A stretch of 64,000 nucleotides of DNA from positions 56,674 to 120,673 of the forward strand of contig NZ_BOOZ01000028.1 of assembly GCF_016863495.1 (NCBI RefSeq), in the 5' to 3' direction. Source of the DNA: Micromonospora andamanensis (lineage in GTDB: Bacteria; Actinomycetota; Actinomycetes; Mycobacteriales; Micromonosporaceae). Positions 56,443 through 64,000 of the stretch are shown one piece after another; the first letter of the stretch is position 1, and every line of letters starts with the position of its first letter. The position numbers and the translations under genes are program-made. The notes under the pieces are model-generated. The model did no database searches. It was not told where the DNA came from and worked only from the letters and a program-made list of their open reading frames with translations.

Positions 56443-57065
56443 GCCGACACTCCGCTCCGCCGCGCACCCCGACCGGGCAGCGCCGGACACAGCCTCAAGG
56501 TCGGCCCGCTCCGCTCGCTCATGTCGGGACTCCGGTGAACCTGTGCCGCCTCGCCATGGCGCGCCTCCCCTGAACCGTCGCGCCGCAACAGCCTGCCGGG
56601 TGGGCATGCTCCTGCGACTCTGGACGCCCGACCGGAGCGCGTGGCCGTGGGTTGGCTTTCTCCGCCGGCGTCCCAGACGGACACCGGCGGGCCGGGTGCA
56701 GTGTCACGCGAGCCCGGACCGGCCTGTCCGAAGCTGACGTACGCGGCCGAGGGTTCCGGCCAAAGTGATGCTGTTCTGTTACGGGATCTATGTTGTGCGC
56801 TTAGCCTGCGCTTGGTCGGGCAATGTGAGCCTTTATGGCGAGGCTAGGTCCCAACCGGCCTCCGGTCAAGAACAGATGATCAAACCACCCGGACGGAGAG
56901 AAGTTAACTCGTCACCCTCCGGTGATGAATACTCGGACGCCAGCGGGCAAAAAAGACGAAAACCCGACGCCGAGTTGACTCATCCGGGCTGGTCAGGTCA
57001 ACGGACCCGGGCGCTGCCGGAGTCGGACCGACGGTAAGCGGTCGATCTCGCCCTGGACGTCGGCG
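56443..57065. other. Gene-free region between recX and rny
   Basis: About 620 bases without a convincing gene. The stretch 56740-57000 is clearly less GC-rich than its surroundings (for example gtgatgctgttctgttacgg, agttaactcg, aaaaaagacgaaaa) and includes a small hairpin caccctccggtg. It may hold the rny promoter or a small RNA; a 90-codon plus-strand frame there shows no recognisable protein. Confidence 0.45.
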
Positions 57066-57839
57066 TCAGCGGTCGATCTCGCCCTCGGCGTCGGCGAGGG
57101 CGTCGGCGTCGATCTGCTCGGCGAACTCGGCCGCCTCAGCGCTCTGCGCGGCGATCGCGTCCTTCACCGCCCGGATCGCGACACCTGCCGGGTAGCCCTT
57201 GCGGGCCAGCATGCCGACCAGCCGCCGGAACACCGCGTCCGGCTCACCTCGGGCGGTACGCAGCTTTCGGTCCACCAGGGCGCGGGCAGTCTCCGCCTCG
57301 GTGGTCTCGTCCAACTCGTCAAGCGCCTCGCTGGCCGTGTCACCGTCCACGCCACGCTGGCGCAGCTCGTTGGCAAGCGCCCGCCGGGCCAGGCCACGGC
57401 CGGCATGCCGGCTGCTCACCCAGGCCCGGGCGAACGCAGCATCGTCGATGATGCCCACCTCGTCGTACCTGTCGAGAACCTGGCTGGCGGTCTCCTCGGA
57501 GATGCCCCGCCGCGCCAACGCGCCGGCCAGCTCGGCCCGAGTACGCGGGCGCACCGCGAGCTGCCGCAGACAGATCTCCCGGGCCACCTCGGCCTCGTCG
57601 CGAGGCGCGGAAGCCGCCTCGCCGCGCGCCGAACCGCCGGCCCGCCTGGCGGAACCGGCTGCACCCCAGGCCGGGGCGCCTGGAGCCGACGCGTCCCGGG
57701 GATCAGCCGACGCCGGGTCACCCGGGTCTGCGGCGTTCCCGGCGGCGCGGCGGCCTCGGCGAGGACGCGGTGTGGGGTCGCCCGCTCGGGGCGGGCTGGC
57801 ATCCCAGCCCCGCCCCGAGCGGGCACGTCGTCCTGCCAC
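57066..57839 (-). CDS. recX: RecA regulator RecX, with long N-terminal extension
   Basis: Up to 257 residues. The C-terminal ~170 are the RecX three-helix repeats: REICLRQLAVRPRTRAELAG, VLDRYDEVGIIDDAAFARAW, ALANELRQRGVDGDTASEAL and FRRLVGMLARKGYPAGVAIR. RecX limits RecA filament growth. The first ~80 residues are Ala/Pro/Arg-rich and disordered, and the GTG at 57839 has no clear ribosome site; a large hairpin at 57780-57824 overlaps this part, so the true start may be further in. It follows recA by 9 bases. Confidence 0.85.
   Translation of the reverse strand: MAGRRARSGRGWDASPPRAGDPTPRPRRGRRAAGNAADPGDPASADPRDASAPGAPAWGAAGSARRAGGSARGEAASAPRDEAEVAREICLRQLAVRPRTRAELAGALARRGISEETASQVLDRYDEVGIIDDAAFARAWVSSRHAGRGLARRALANELRQRGVDGDTASEALDELDETTEAETARALVDRKLRTARGEPDAVFRRLVGMLARKGYPAGVAIRAVKDAIAAQSAEAAEFAEQIDADALADAEGEIDR
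57780..57824 (-). terminator. Large hairpin just downstream of recA, at the recX 5' end
   Basis: A 20-bp left arm (gcccgctcggggcgggctgg, 57780-57799) pairs with 57804-57824 with a single bulged base, around a 4-base loop. It lies 25 bases past the recA stop with no T-run. It fits an attenuator that lowers recX relative to recA, as read-through termination does in E. coli recA-recX. Confidence 0.6.
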
Positions 57840-57848
57840 GACTCAGGA

Positions 57849-59987
57849 TCAGAAGTCGACAGGCGGCAGCTCCGGGCCACCGGCGGCGTCGCCCGCGCCG
57901 ACCCCGACGCCGAGCTTCTCCAGGATCTTCTTCTCGATCTCGGCAGCCACGTCCGGGTTCTCCCGGAGGAACTCGCGGGCCTTCTCCTTGCCCTGGCCCA
58001 GCTGGTCGCCCTCGTAGGTGTACCAGGCACCGGACTTGCGGATGATCGACTGCTCGACGCCGACGTCGATGAGCGATCCCTCGCGAGAGATGCCCTTGCC
58101 GTACATGATGTCGAACTCGGCCTGCTTGAACGGGGCCGCGACCTTGTTCTTCACGACCTTCACTCGGGTGCGGTTACCGACCACGTCGGTGCCGTCCTTC
58201 AGGCTCTCGATGCGCCGCACGTCGAGCCGGACCGAGGCGTAGAACTTCAGCGCCCGCCCACCGGTGGTGGTCTCGGGGCTGTTGTGCACCATGACGCCGT
58301 CGACGAAGTAGTTGTGGTTGCCCTCGACCTCGATGTCGAACCGGTTCATCGAGCGGGTCTTCGGCTTGACCCGGACATCGATGATCCGTGCGGGTACCGG
58401 CATCAGCTCCGCCGGGACGAACTGCGGCTCGACGGCACACTGGCCCCGGAAGCGCGGCAGCAGCTTGGACTCCATCGCCGCCGGCACGTAGGGAGCAACC
58501 AGTTCCTGGAACTTCGCCGACGACTCCGTGGTGAAGATGATCGACGCCGTCTGCCGGGACCCCCGGGCGACCAGCTTCACGTCCATGCCGTACGCGTCAC
58601 GCAGATGCTCGACCAGACGGTCGCGGCTGCCCTCCGCCATCGCCTCGACGCAGATCTCGATCCGGCCGGAGCCGCCAACCGTGCGCTCCTGCAAGCCCTT
58701 GGAGCGGACGGTGAAGCAGCCATCGTCCATGTACCACACGGCGAGGGCGAGCGGGGTCAGCGCCTTGAGGTAGTCCCAGCTGAGGTGCTTCTTGCCGTCG
58801 CCCAGGTAGACCGCACGGCGCAGCTCGTCCAATTCCGGCAGCGGGGTGAAATCCACGAAGGCCGCGCCACGGTCGTCGGTACGCCGGGAGTGGCCGATGT
58901 TGCCGAGCAGCGAGACCTTCCAGTCGAGGTAGTCGACCTGCTGTGCACCATGGCCGAGCCGGAAGCGGACACCGGAGCGGTCCTGCCGGTTCGGCGACAG
59001 AGCGCCGTCACCCATCAGCGAACCGAGCATGACCTGCCACTGCTGCTCGCTGAGGCGTCGTGACTCGGCGAGCATCACCCGGTCACCGGCGATCAACTCG
59101 CCCGCCTCCCGCCAGCCGCCGGGAGTGCGTACCAGGTGGTTGGCGGTGGCGGCGAACTGCGCCCGCCCGTTGCCGCCCGACTTGGCGACCGTGAACTGGA
59201 GGAACTGCTCCGCCGGACCGTTGTTGAACCAGTTGGTGATCCGCTTCGGCTCCACCCGGTCGGTTTCCGGGTTGTAGGAGAGGACCTCGACGTCCATCCG
59301 CTGGTTGACGATCTTGCCGATCTTCTCCTGCGTGCCGTCCGCCAGCGTGACCCGGGTCGAGTACGACATGCAGCCGAACATGACGCCGATCTTCTCGCGG
59401 AGCTGGTTGATGAAGATCGCGGTGGTGCCGGTGTTGTTGAGCACACCGGTGATCTTCCGCAGCGCCTGGCTCATCAGCCGGGCCTGCAGACCCACGTGGC
59501 TGTCGCCCATCTCGCCCTCGATCTCGGCGCGCGGCACCAGCGCGGCGACCGAGTCGATCACGATGATGTCGATCGCGCCGGAGCGGACCAGCATGTCCGC
59601 GATCTCCAGCGCCTGCTCGCCGGTGTCCGGCTGGGAGACCAGCAGGGCGTCGGTGTCGACGCCCAGCGCCTTTGCGTATTCCGGATCGAGCGCGTGCTCG
59701 GCGTCGATGAAGGCGGCGATGCCGCCGGCCCGCTGGGCGTTGGCCACCGCGTGCAGGGCGACAGTGGTCTTACCGCTGCTCTCCGGGCCGTAGACCTCGA
59801 CGACCCGGCCACGGGGCAGACCACCCACGCCGAGCGCCACGTCGAGCGCGATGGAACCGGTCGGAATGACCGAGGTCTGGATGACCGGCCGCTCCCCCAG
59901 TCGCATCACCGAGCCCTTGCCGAACTGCTTGTCGATCTGAGCGAGAGCAAGGTCGAGCGCCTTCTCCCGGTCAGGACCTGCCGCCAT
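57849..59987 (-). CDS. recA: Recombinase RecA containing an intein
   Basis: A 712-residue precursor; the spliced protein is 348 residues. RecA forms filaments on single-stranded DNA, drives homologous recombination and triggers LexA cleavage. Walker A is GPESSGKT (67-74). After the intein, SPETTTGGRALKFYASVRLD and KNKVAAPFKQAEFDIMYG continue the core. The intein (58281-59372) splits the GVMFG/SPETTTGG loop (DNA-binding loop L2 region). ATG 59987 matches the family start MAAGPDREKALDLALAQIDK. A candidate SOS box lies upstream. Confidence 0.96.
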   Translation of the reverse strand: MAAGPDREKALDLALAQIDKQFGKGSVMRLGERPVIQTSVIPTGSIALDVALGVGGLPRGRVVEVYGPESSGKTTVALHAVANAQRAGGIAAFIDAEHALDPEYAKALGVDTDALLVSQPDTGEQALEIADMLVRSGAIDIIVIDSVAALVPRAEIEGEMGDSHVGLQARLMSQALRKITGVLNNTGTTAIFINQLREKIGVMFGCMSYSTRVTLADGTQEKIGKIVNQRMDVEVLSYNPETDRVEPKRITNWFNNGPAEQFLQFTVAKSGGNGRAQFAATANHLVRTPGGWREAGELIAGDRVMLAESRRLSEQQWQVMLGSLMGDGALSPNRQDRSGVRFRLGHGAQQVDYLDWKVSLLGNIGHSRRTDDRGAAFVDFTPLPELDELRRAVYLGDGKKHLSWDYLKALTPLALAVWYMDDGCFTVRSKGLQERTVGGSGRIEICVEAMAEGSRDRLVEHLRDAYGMDVKLVARGSRQTASIIFTTESSAKFQELVAPYVPAAMESKLLPRFRGQCAVEPQFVPAELMPVPARIIDVRVKPKTRSMNRFDIEVEGNHNYFVDGVMVHNSPETTTGGRALKFYASVRLDVRRIESLKDGTDVVGNRTRVKVVKNKVAAPFKQAEFDIMYGKGISREGSLIDVGVEQSIIRKSGAWYTYEGDQLGQGKEKAREFLRENPDVAAEIEKKILEKLGVGVGAGDAAGGPELPPVDF
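58281..59372 (-). mobile_element. Intein in RecA (364 aa), M. leprae-type insertion site, with LAGLIDADG motifs
   Basis: It starts at Cys206 (CMSYSTRVTLADGTQEKIGK) and ends GVMVHN before Ser of SPETTTGG. Block B TANHLVRTPGG and the C-terminal block NRFDIEVEGNHNYFVDGVMV are intact. Endonuclease dodecapeptides LGSLMGDGALSP and LAVWYMDDGCFTV both keep the catalytic Asp, so homing activity may be retained. The site and sequence resemble the Mycobacterium leprae RecA intein, not that of M. tuberculosis, which lies at a different position. Confidence 0.95.
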
Positions 59988-60120
59988 CGTTGCCACCCCT
60001 GCCTTCGCCGGCGTCTTTCCTGAGCTTCGCGTCACGCGGGACACGCTAGGCGCTGGGTCCGACAGAAAACCAGCCGACTGGCCGTGGCCTGTGGACGAGC
60101 ACCCCGCTGTGGACAATAGC

Positions 60121-60134
60121 CGAACAGGTGTACG
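60121..60134. promoter_or_regulatory. Candidate LexA (SOS) box upstream of recA
   Basis: CGAACaggtGTACG matches the consensus CGAACRNRYGTTCG at all but the central-right T. It lies ~135 bases before the recA start and shares the GAAC-N4-GTAC core with the site upstream of lexA. Confidence 0.65.
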
Positions 60135-60172
60135 ACTCGGCAAGAGACACGCGGAAGTAACGAATCGACTGC

Positions 60173-60373
60173 TCAGCGTAGCCGGGCGGGCACCCGGTCG
60201 GGATAGGCGGCGACCACGGCGCGCCACACCACGTGCGTCTCCACGCCGGCCTTGAGGGCCTGCTCGATGGTCCGCCCGCCGAGTTCCGGCAACACCTGGT
60301 CGCTGGCGATGCTCGCCGCGTACGCCGGCCCGAACGCCTCGGCCAGGCGTGCCCAGAAGTCGGTCAGCCGCAC
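60173..60373 (-). CDS. DUF3046 protein
   Basis: A 66-residue protein of DUF3046: VRLTDFWARLAEAFGPAYAA, then LPELGGRTIEQALKAGVETH and VWRAVVAAYPDRVPARLR. It is consistently found just upstream of recA in actinomycetes, as here; function unknown. GTG 60373 has cagggagga eight bases upstream. Confidence 0.9.
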   Translation of the reverse strand: MRLTDFWARLAEAFGPAYAASIASDQVLPELGGRTIEQALKAGVETHVVWRAVVAAYPDRVPARLR

Positions 60374-60377
60374 GTGA

Positions 60378-61772
60378 TCAGTCCTCCCTGTCCGGTGCAC
60401 CCACCGGCACCGGACGCAACGCTAGCGCCAGCAGGGGCGCCACCGCGACCGCGGCGAGCAGGGTCAGCACCGGATAGCCCGCCAGTTGCATGACAAACCC
60501 GCTCAGTGCCCCCGCCAGCGCTCCGGCCAGCCCCATGAGCAGGTCGGACAGCCCCTGCGCGCTGGGTCGCACCTGGTCCGGTACCGACTCCGACAGCAGT
60601 GTGGAACCGGCCACCATGGTCGCCGACCAGCCGAGCCCGAGCAGGATGAGCCCGAGGGTGAGCCGGGGCGTGTGGTGCCCGGCGGTGCCGGCGACCGCGC
60701 AGGCGGCCAGCAGCGTCCCGATCCCACCGAGGATGACCGGTCGCCTACCGAACCGGTCGGCGAGCCAACCGACCACCGGTGCCAGCGCGTACATGCCGGC
60801 GATGTGCAGGCTCAGCACCAGCCCGACCACCGGCAGCACCTCGTCGAGGGCGTGGTACTCCCGCAGGTGCACCGGGGTCATCGCCATCACCGCCACCATC
60901 ACCAGGTGGCCCACGGCCACGGCGGCGACGCCGAGCCGGGCGGCCGGTCGGGCGCGTACCACCGACCAGGCGGCGCGCATGCCCGCGCCGCGCCGGGCCG
61001 GCGGTGTCGGAGCCGCGACCGGCTCGGCCACCGGAACGGTGCCGGCCGGGGCGAGCGTGGCCGGCTCCGCCGGGGTCGGTGCTGGACCGGCCGACGAGGT
61101 CGGCCCGGGCTCGCGGGCGCGGGCCGCCGCGAGTCGGCGCGCGGTGAGCAGCGGATCGGGCCGCAACCACAGCAGCAGTACGCCGGCGGCGAGCACGAAC
61201 GCGACGGCGCTGAACGCGAACGGGCCGGACAGCGCCGGCAGTCCCCAGCCGCTCGTGGTCCGGTCGGCGAGCGCGGCGAAGTTCGGGGCGGCCACCGCGC
61301 CGATGGTGGTGGCCCAGACGATGAGCGACAACTGTCGGGCGCGACGGTCCGGTTCGGCGAGGTCGACAGCGGCGTAGCGGGCCTGGAGGTTGGCGGCGGA
61401 GCCGCCGCCGAAGAGGAGCATGCCGAGGAAGAGCAGCGGAACCCAGCGGGTCGCCGCGGCGAGCACGACGAGCACCCCGCCCAGAGCGCCGACCAGGTAC
61501 GCGACGGCCAGGCCGGGGCGGCGGCCGTATCCGGTGATGATCCGGGTGACCGGCACGGCGAGCAGGGCGGCACCGATCACTGCGGCGCTCTGCGCCAGGC
61601 CGGCCACGGCGGTGCCGGCGATCTCGGCGGCGAGCAGGGCACCGACCGCGATGCCGATGGTCACTCCGATGCCGCCGACGATCTGGGTGGTGAAGAGCAA
61701 CCGCAGGGTACGCCGTTGGATCGGCGCGACCTCCGGGTGCGCCGCCGACGTGGTGGTCAGGTCAGTGGCCAA
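60378..61772 (-). CDS. Major facilitator superfamily transporter
   Basis: A 464-residue transporter with 12 predicted helices in two halves, separated by an Ala/Pro-rich loop (~205-260, PEPGPTSSAGPAPTPAEPAT region). Helix 1 starts after VAPIQRRTLRLLFTTQIVGG; loop 2-3 has TGYGRRPG and the second half GWLADRFGRRPVILGG, both MFS A-type motifs. It is probably a proton-driven exporter; substrate unknown. An in-frame TTG at 61772 has aaggag seven bases upstream and is preferred over ATG 61811. Confidence 0.88.
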   Translation of the reverse strand: MATDLTTTSAAHPEVAPIQRRTLRLLFTTQIVGGIGVTIGIAVGALLAAEIAGTAVAGLAQSAAVIGAALLAVPVTRIITGYGRRPGLAVAYLVGALGGVLVVLAAATRWVPLLFLGMLLFGGGSAANLQARYAAVDLAEPDRRARQLSLIVWATTIGAVAAPNFAALADRTTSGWGLPALSGPFAFSAVAFVLAAGVLLLWLRPDPLLTARRLAAARAREPGPTSSAGPAPTPAEPATLAPAGTVPVAEPVAAPTPPARRGAGMRAAWSVVRARPAARLGVAAVAVGHLVMVAVMAMTPVHLREYHALDEVLPVVGLVLSLHIAGMYALAPVVGWLADRFGRRPVILGGIGTLLAACAVAGTAGHHTPRLTLGLILLGLGWSATMVAGSTLLSESVPDQVRPSAQGLSDLLMGLAGALAGALSGFVMQLAGYPVLTLLAAVAVAPLLALALRPVPVGAPDRED

Positions 61773-61839
61773 CGGGAGGCTCCTTGGTAAGGGGTGACCA
61801 TCCTTTCGCACCCGACCGACAGCCGGCAGCCCGGTTTCG

Positions 61840-62979
61840 TCACAGGCCCAGTCCGCGACCGATGATCTCCTTCATGATCTCGGTGGTACCGCCGTAGATG
61901 GTCTGCACCCGGCTGTCCAGCCAGGCCCGCGCCACCGGGTACTCCGCCATGAAGCCGTAGCCGCCGTGCAACTGCACGCACCTGTCGGCGACCCGGTTCT
62001 GCAACTCGGTGGTCCACCACTTGGCCTTGGCCGCGTCGGTCACCGAGAGCCGGCCGGCGTTGAACTCGGCGACGCAGTGGTTGACGAAGGTCCGCGCGAT
62101 GGTGACCTCGGTGTCCAGTTCGGCGAGGAGAAACCGGTTGTGCTGGAACTTCCCGATCGGCCGGCCGAACGCCTCACGGGTCCGCGCGTAGTCGAGGGTC
62201 AGCGCGAGCAGCCGTTCCGCGGCGGCGACCGCGGCCACGGCGATGCTGAGCCGTTCCCGGGGCAGGTTGGCCATCAGGTGGTAGAAGCCGTGGTTCTCGG
62301 TGCCGATGAGATTGGTGGCCGGTACCCGGCAGTCGTCGAAGAAGAGTTCGGCTGTGTCGTTGGCCTTCAACCCGACCTTGGCCAGTCGACGGCCCCGGGT
62401 GAAGCCGTCGGTTCCGGTCTCCACCGCGACCAGGCTGACCCCGTGGGCACCCTCGTCGGCGGTCCGGGCCACCACGATCACCAGGTCGGCCAGCTCGCCG
62501 TTGGTGATGAACGTCTTCTGCCCGTTGAGCACGAGGCTGTCGCCGTCACGGACGGCTGTGGTCCGTACGCCGGCCAGGTCGGAGCCGGCACCGGGTTCGC
62601 TCATCGCGATGGCGGTGACCAGGTCGCCGGAGCAGAACCGGTGTAGCCAGCGCTTGCGCTGCTCCTCGGTGGTCAGCTCGGTGAGGTAGGGCGCGACGAC
62701 GTCGTTGTGCAGGCCGAAGCCGAGCCCGGAGCAGCCCGAGTTGACGATCTCCTCGACGAGGACGGCGTTGTACCGGAAGTCCTGTTGTCCGCCGCCGCCG
62801 TACTCGGGGTCGACGTCCATGCCGAGCAGCCCGGCGGCGCCGGCCTTGCGCCACACCTCGCGGTCGACGATCCCGTCGGCCTCCCAGCGTTCGTGGTGCG
62901 GCACCGCCTCCCGGTTCAGGAACGTGCGGCACAGCTCGCGGAACTCGTCGTGGTCGCGGTCGTAGAGATGCTGCTGCAT
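61840..62979 (-). CDS. Acyl-CoA dehydrogenase, long-chain type
   Basis: A 379-residue flavoenzyme that introduces the 2,3 double bond in acyl-CoA. AMSEPGAGSDLAGVRTTA and NGQKTFITNGELADLVIVVA are the FAD/substrate signatures. The C-terminus reads QTIYGGTTEIMKEIIGR: Gly stands where medium-chain enzymes have the catalytic Glu, and the Glu in LPRERLSIAV occupies the long-chain/isovaleryl-type position. Chain-length specificity is therefore inferred as long or branched. It runs in the same direction as the MFS gene. Confidence 0.92.
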   Translation of the reverse strand: MQQHLYDRDHDEFRELCRTFLNREAVPHHERWEADGIVDREVWRKAGAAGLLGMDVDPEYGGGGQQDFRYNAVLVEEIVNSGCSGLGFGLHNDVVAPYLTELTTEEQRKRWLHRFCSGDLVTAIAMSEPGAGSDLAGVRTTAVRDGDSLVLNGQKTFITNGELADLVIVVARTADEGAHGVSLVAVETGTDGFTRGRRLAKVGLKANDTAELFFDDCRVPATNLIGTENHGFYHLMANLPRERLSIAVAAVAAAERLLALTLDYARTREAFGRPIGKFQHNRFLLAELDTEVTIARTFVNHCVAEFNAGRLSVTDAAKAKWWTTELQNRVADRCVQLHGGYGFMAEYPVARAWLDSRVQTIYGGTTEIMKEIIGRGLGL

Positions 62980-63056
62980 GGCGGCAAGTGTGGCACCGTC
63001 CGCAGCTCCGTCGCGTGGTCGGTGCCGGCGCTGCGGCTGAGGGCGAGCGTGGCAGG

Positions 63057-63758
63057 TCAGCCGGCGAGAGCGCGGGCGACGACTGTGAGGTCGGCGACCA
63101 GTCCGTCGTACGCCACGTCCTGGTTGTCGGCGCGGAGCACGGCGGAGGGGTGGATGGTGGCCAGCAGTTGGGCCGGCGGCGCGTTGGTGGTCCCCCCGGC
63201 GCTGTCGACAGGTACCCGCTGGAAGTCCTCCGGGTGTTGCGCGGCGGCCGGCCAGGGCAGCAGTTCGCCGCGCTGCCGGGTGACCCGGAAGGCCGGGCCG
63301 AGCAGGGCTTTGGCGGCGGTCGCCCCGAGCACCACAATCACTTCCGGGTTCAGCTTGGCGAACTCGGCGACCAGCCAGGGCCGGCAGGCGGTGATGTGCA
63401 CCCGATCGGGGGTCTGGTGGATGCGCCGCTTGCCGCGCATCTCGAAGCGGAAGTGCTTGACCGCGTTCGTGAGGTAAATGTGCCCCGGGTCCAGCCCGGC
63501 GTCGTCGACCGCCTTGCGCAGCAGTCGACCGGCGGGGCCGACGAAGGGCAGCCCCTTCTGGTCCTCCATGTCGCCGGGCTGCTCGCCGACGAAGACCACT
63601 CGGGCGGTGGTGTCGCCCCGGCCGAAGACGGTCTGTGAGGCGTCCCGGTACAGCTCGCAGCCTCGGCAGCCGCTGGCGGCGGCGCGCAGTTCGTCGAGCG
63701 TGTCGGCCTGCGGCGGAATGAACCGCTGGGCGCCGGGCGCGGTCTCGGTGTCGGCCAT
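63057..63758 (-). CDS. udgX: UdgX-type uracil-DNA glycosylase
   Basis: A 233-residue Fe-S uracil-DNA glycosylase. GEQPGD lies at 58-63, LPFVGPAGRLLRKAVDDAGL and YLTNAVKHFRFEMRGKRRIH follow, and the C-terminal motif IHPSAVLR is at ~202-209. The KRRIH loop with His114 is specific to UdgX, which forms a covalent bond to the abasic site after uracil removal. Cys31, Cys34 and Cys125 are visible Fe-S ligands; a fourth Cys is not seen. ATG 63758 is chosen because the upstream frame is low-complexity. Confidence 0.93.
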   Translation of the reverse strand: MADTETAPGAQRFIPPQADTLDELRAAASGCRGCELYRDASQTVFGRGDTTARVVFVGEQPGDMEDQKGLPFVGPAGRLLRKAVDDAGLDPGHIYLTNAVKHFRFEMRGKRRIHQTPDRVHITACRPWLVAEFAKLNPEVIVVLGATAAKALLGPAFRVTRQRGELLPWPAAAQHPEDFQRVPVDSAGGTTNAPPAQLLATIHPSAVLRADNQDVAYDGLVADLTVVARALAG

Positions 63759-64000
63759 GGCGACTGTTCTACCCGCTGTGACGCGGCCCACGCGAGCAGG
63801 AGCGCGGGTTGATGCCGACTTTCGGCACCTCGTCCAGCAAACCGGCCACCCGAGAGGCAACCCCGAGGACGACAAGCCCCAGGGCGGCCAGCCCAGGGAA
63901 AGCCGGCCCCAGGGCGGCCTGCCCGAGGAAGCCAGGCCCCCGCAGAAGCCAGGCCCCCGCAGAAGCCAGGCCCCCGCACGGGGAAGCCCGACTCGCACAC
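63759..64000. repeat. Low-complexity end of window with 17-bp tandem repeats
   Basis: Three perfect copies of gaagccaggcccccgca run head-to-tail at 63928-63978, inside a wider stretch built of ccagggcggcc-like variants. No gene is supported; the open frames are compositional. It could be intergenic or the edge of a gene cut by the window. Confidence 0.7.

Noticed and set aside
56765..57037. 90-codon plus-strand frame starting MMLFCYGIYVVRLACAW
   Set aside because: No ribosome site, no family resemblance and an odd composition after residue 25; treated as intergenic.

Overview
The window is very GC-rich, with heavy third-position G/C, GTG and TTG starts, IdeR/LexA/NrdR/SigA-type regulators and several actinobacterial DUF families (DUF397, DUF2277, DUF2332, DUF3046, DUF5522). 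This points to a high-GC actinomycete. The gene neighbourhoods and the dispersed hairpin repeats fit the Micromonosporaceae (Micromonospora-like); that placement is inference from content, not from a search.

Layout. 1-9 kb: the end of an iron-type ABC importer, a secreted subtilisin-like protease, a SAM methyltransferase, dtd, an SRPBCC/ArsR operon, a Spo0M-like protein and a primary-type sigma factor. 8.8-17.5 kb: a second ArsR/SRPBCC/VOC operon, a protein acetyltransferase with an AcuC-type deacetylase and a sulfurtransferase, an IdeR-like iron regulator, and a YciI/ECF sigma pair. 17.6-22.5 kb: a BtrH-N/DUF4872-type protein, DUF2332, a VapBC-like toxin-antitoxin pair, a HIT protein, and a truncated DUF5753 regulator with its DUF397 partner. 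22.6-36 kb is core: nrdR-nrdJ (nrdJ carries an intein), lexA, a membrane-anchored propeller-like protein, hflX, malic enzyme, dapF-miaA-LigB-like, then a DUF349 protein. 37.5-47.1 kb looks accessory: a secreted pectate lyase, an XRE/TPR gene split by an in-frame stop, an intact DUF5753/DUF397 pair, and a four-gene operon TPR - EACC1-like - CHAT protease/NTPase - TPR. 47.3-63.8 kb is core again: miaB, selD, a gluABCD-type importer, rny, recX, recA (with an intein), DUF3046, an MFS exporter, an acyl-CoA dehydrogenase and a UdgX-type uracil-DNA glycosylase.

How the parts connect. DNA damage and nucleotide supply dominate the core: lexA and recA each have an upstream site with the shared core GAAC-N4-GTAC, nrdR sits in front of nrdJ, recX follows recA behind a large hairpin, and udgX lies nearby. 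Two of these essential enzymes, RecA and NrdJ, contain inteins with LAGLIDADG-type endonuclease motifs. The best candidate for an unusual system is the compact operon at 42109-47117. There a CHAT (caspase-like) peptidase fused to a signalling NTPase is encoded with a small membrane-associated EACC1-like component and two TPR sensors. Their 40-residue repeats are almost identical at the DNA level, as expected of a repeat-diversifying conflict or immunity system.

I saw no rRNA or tRNA gene, no CRISPR array and no transposase.
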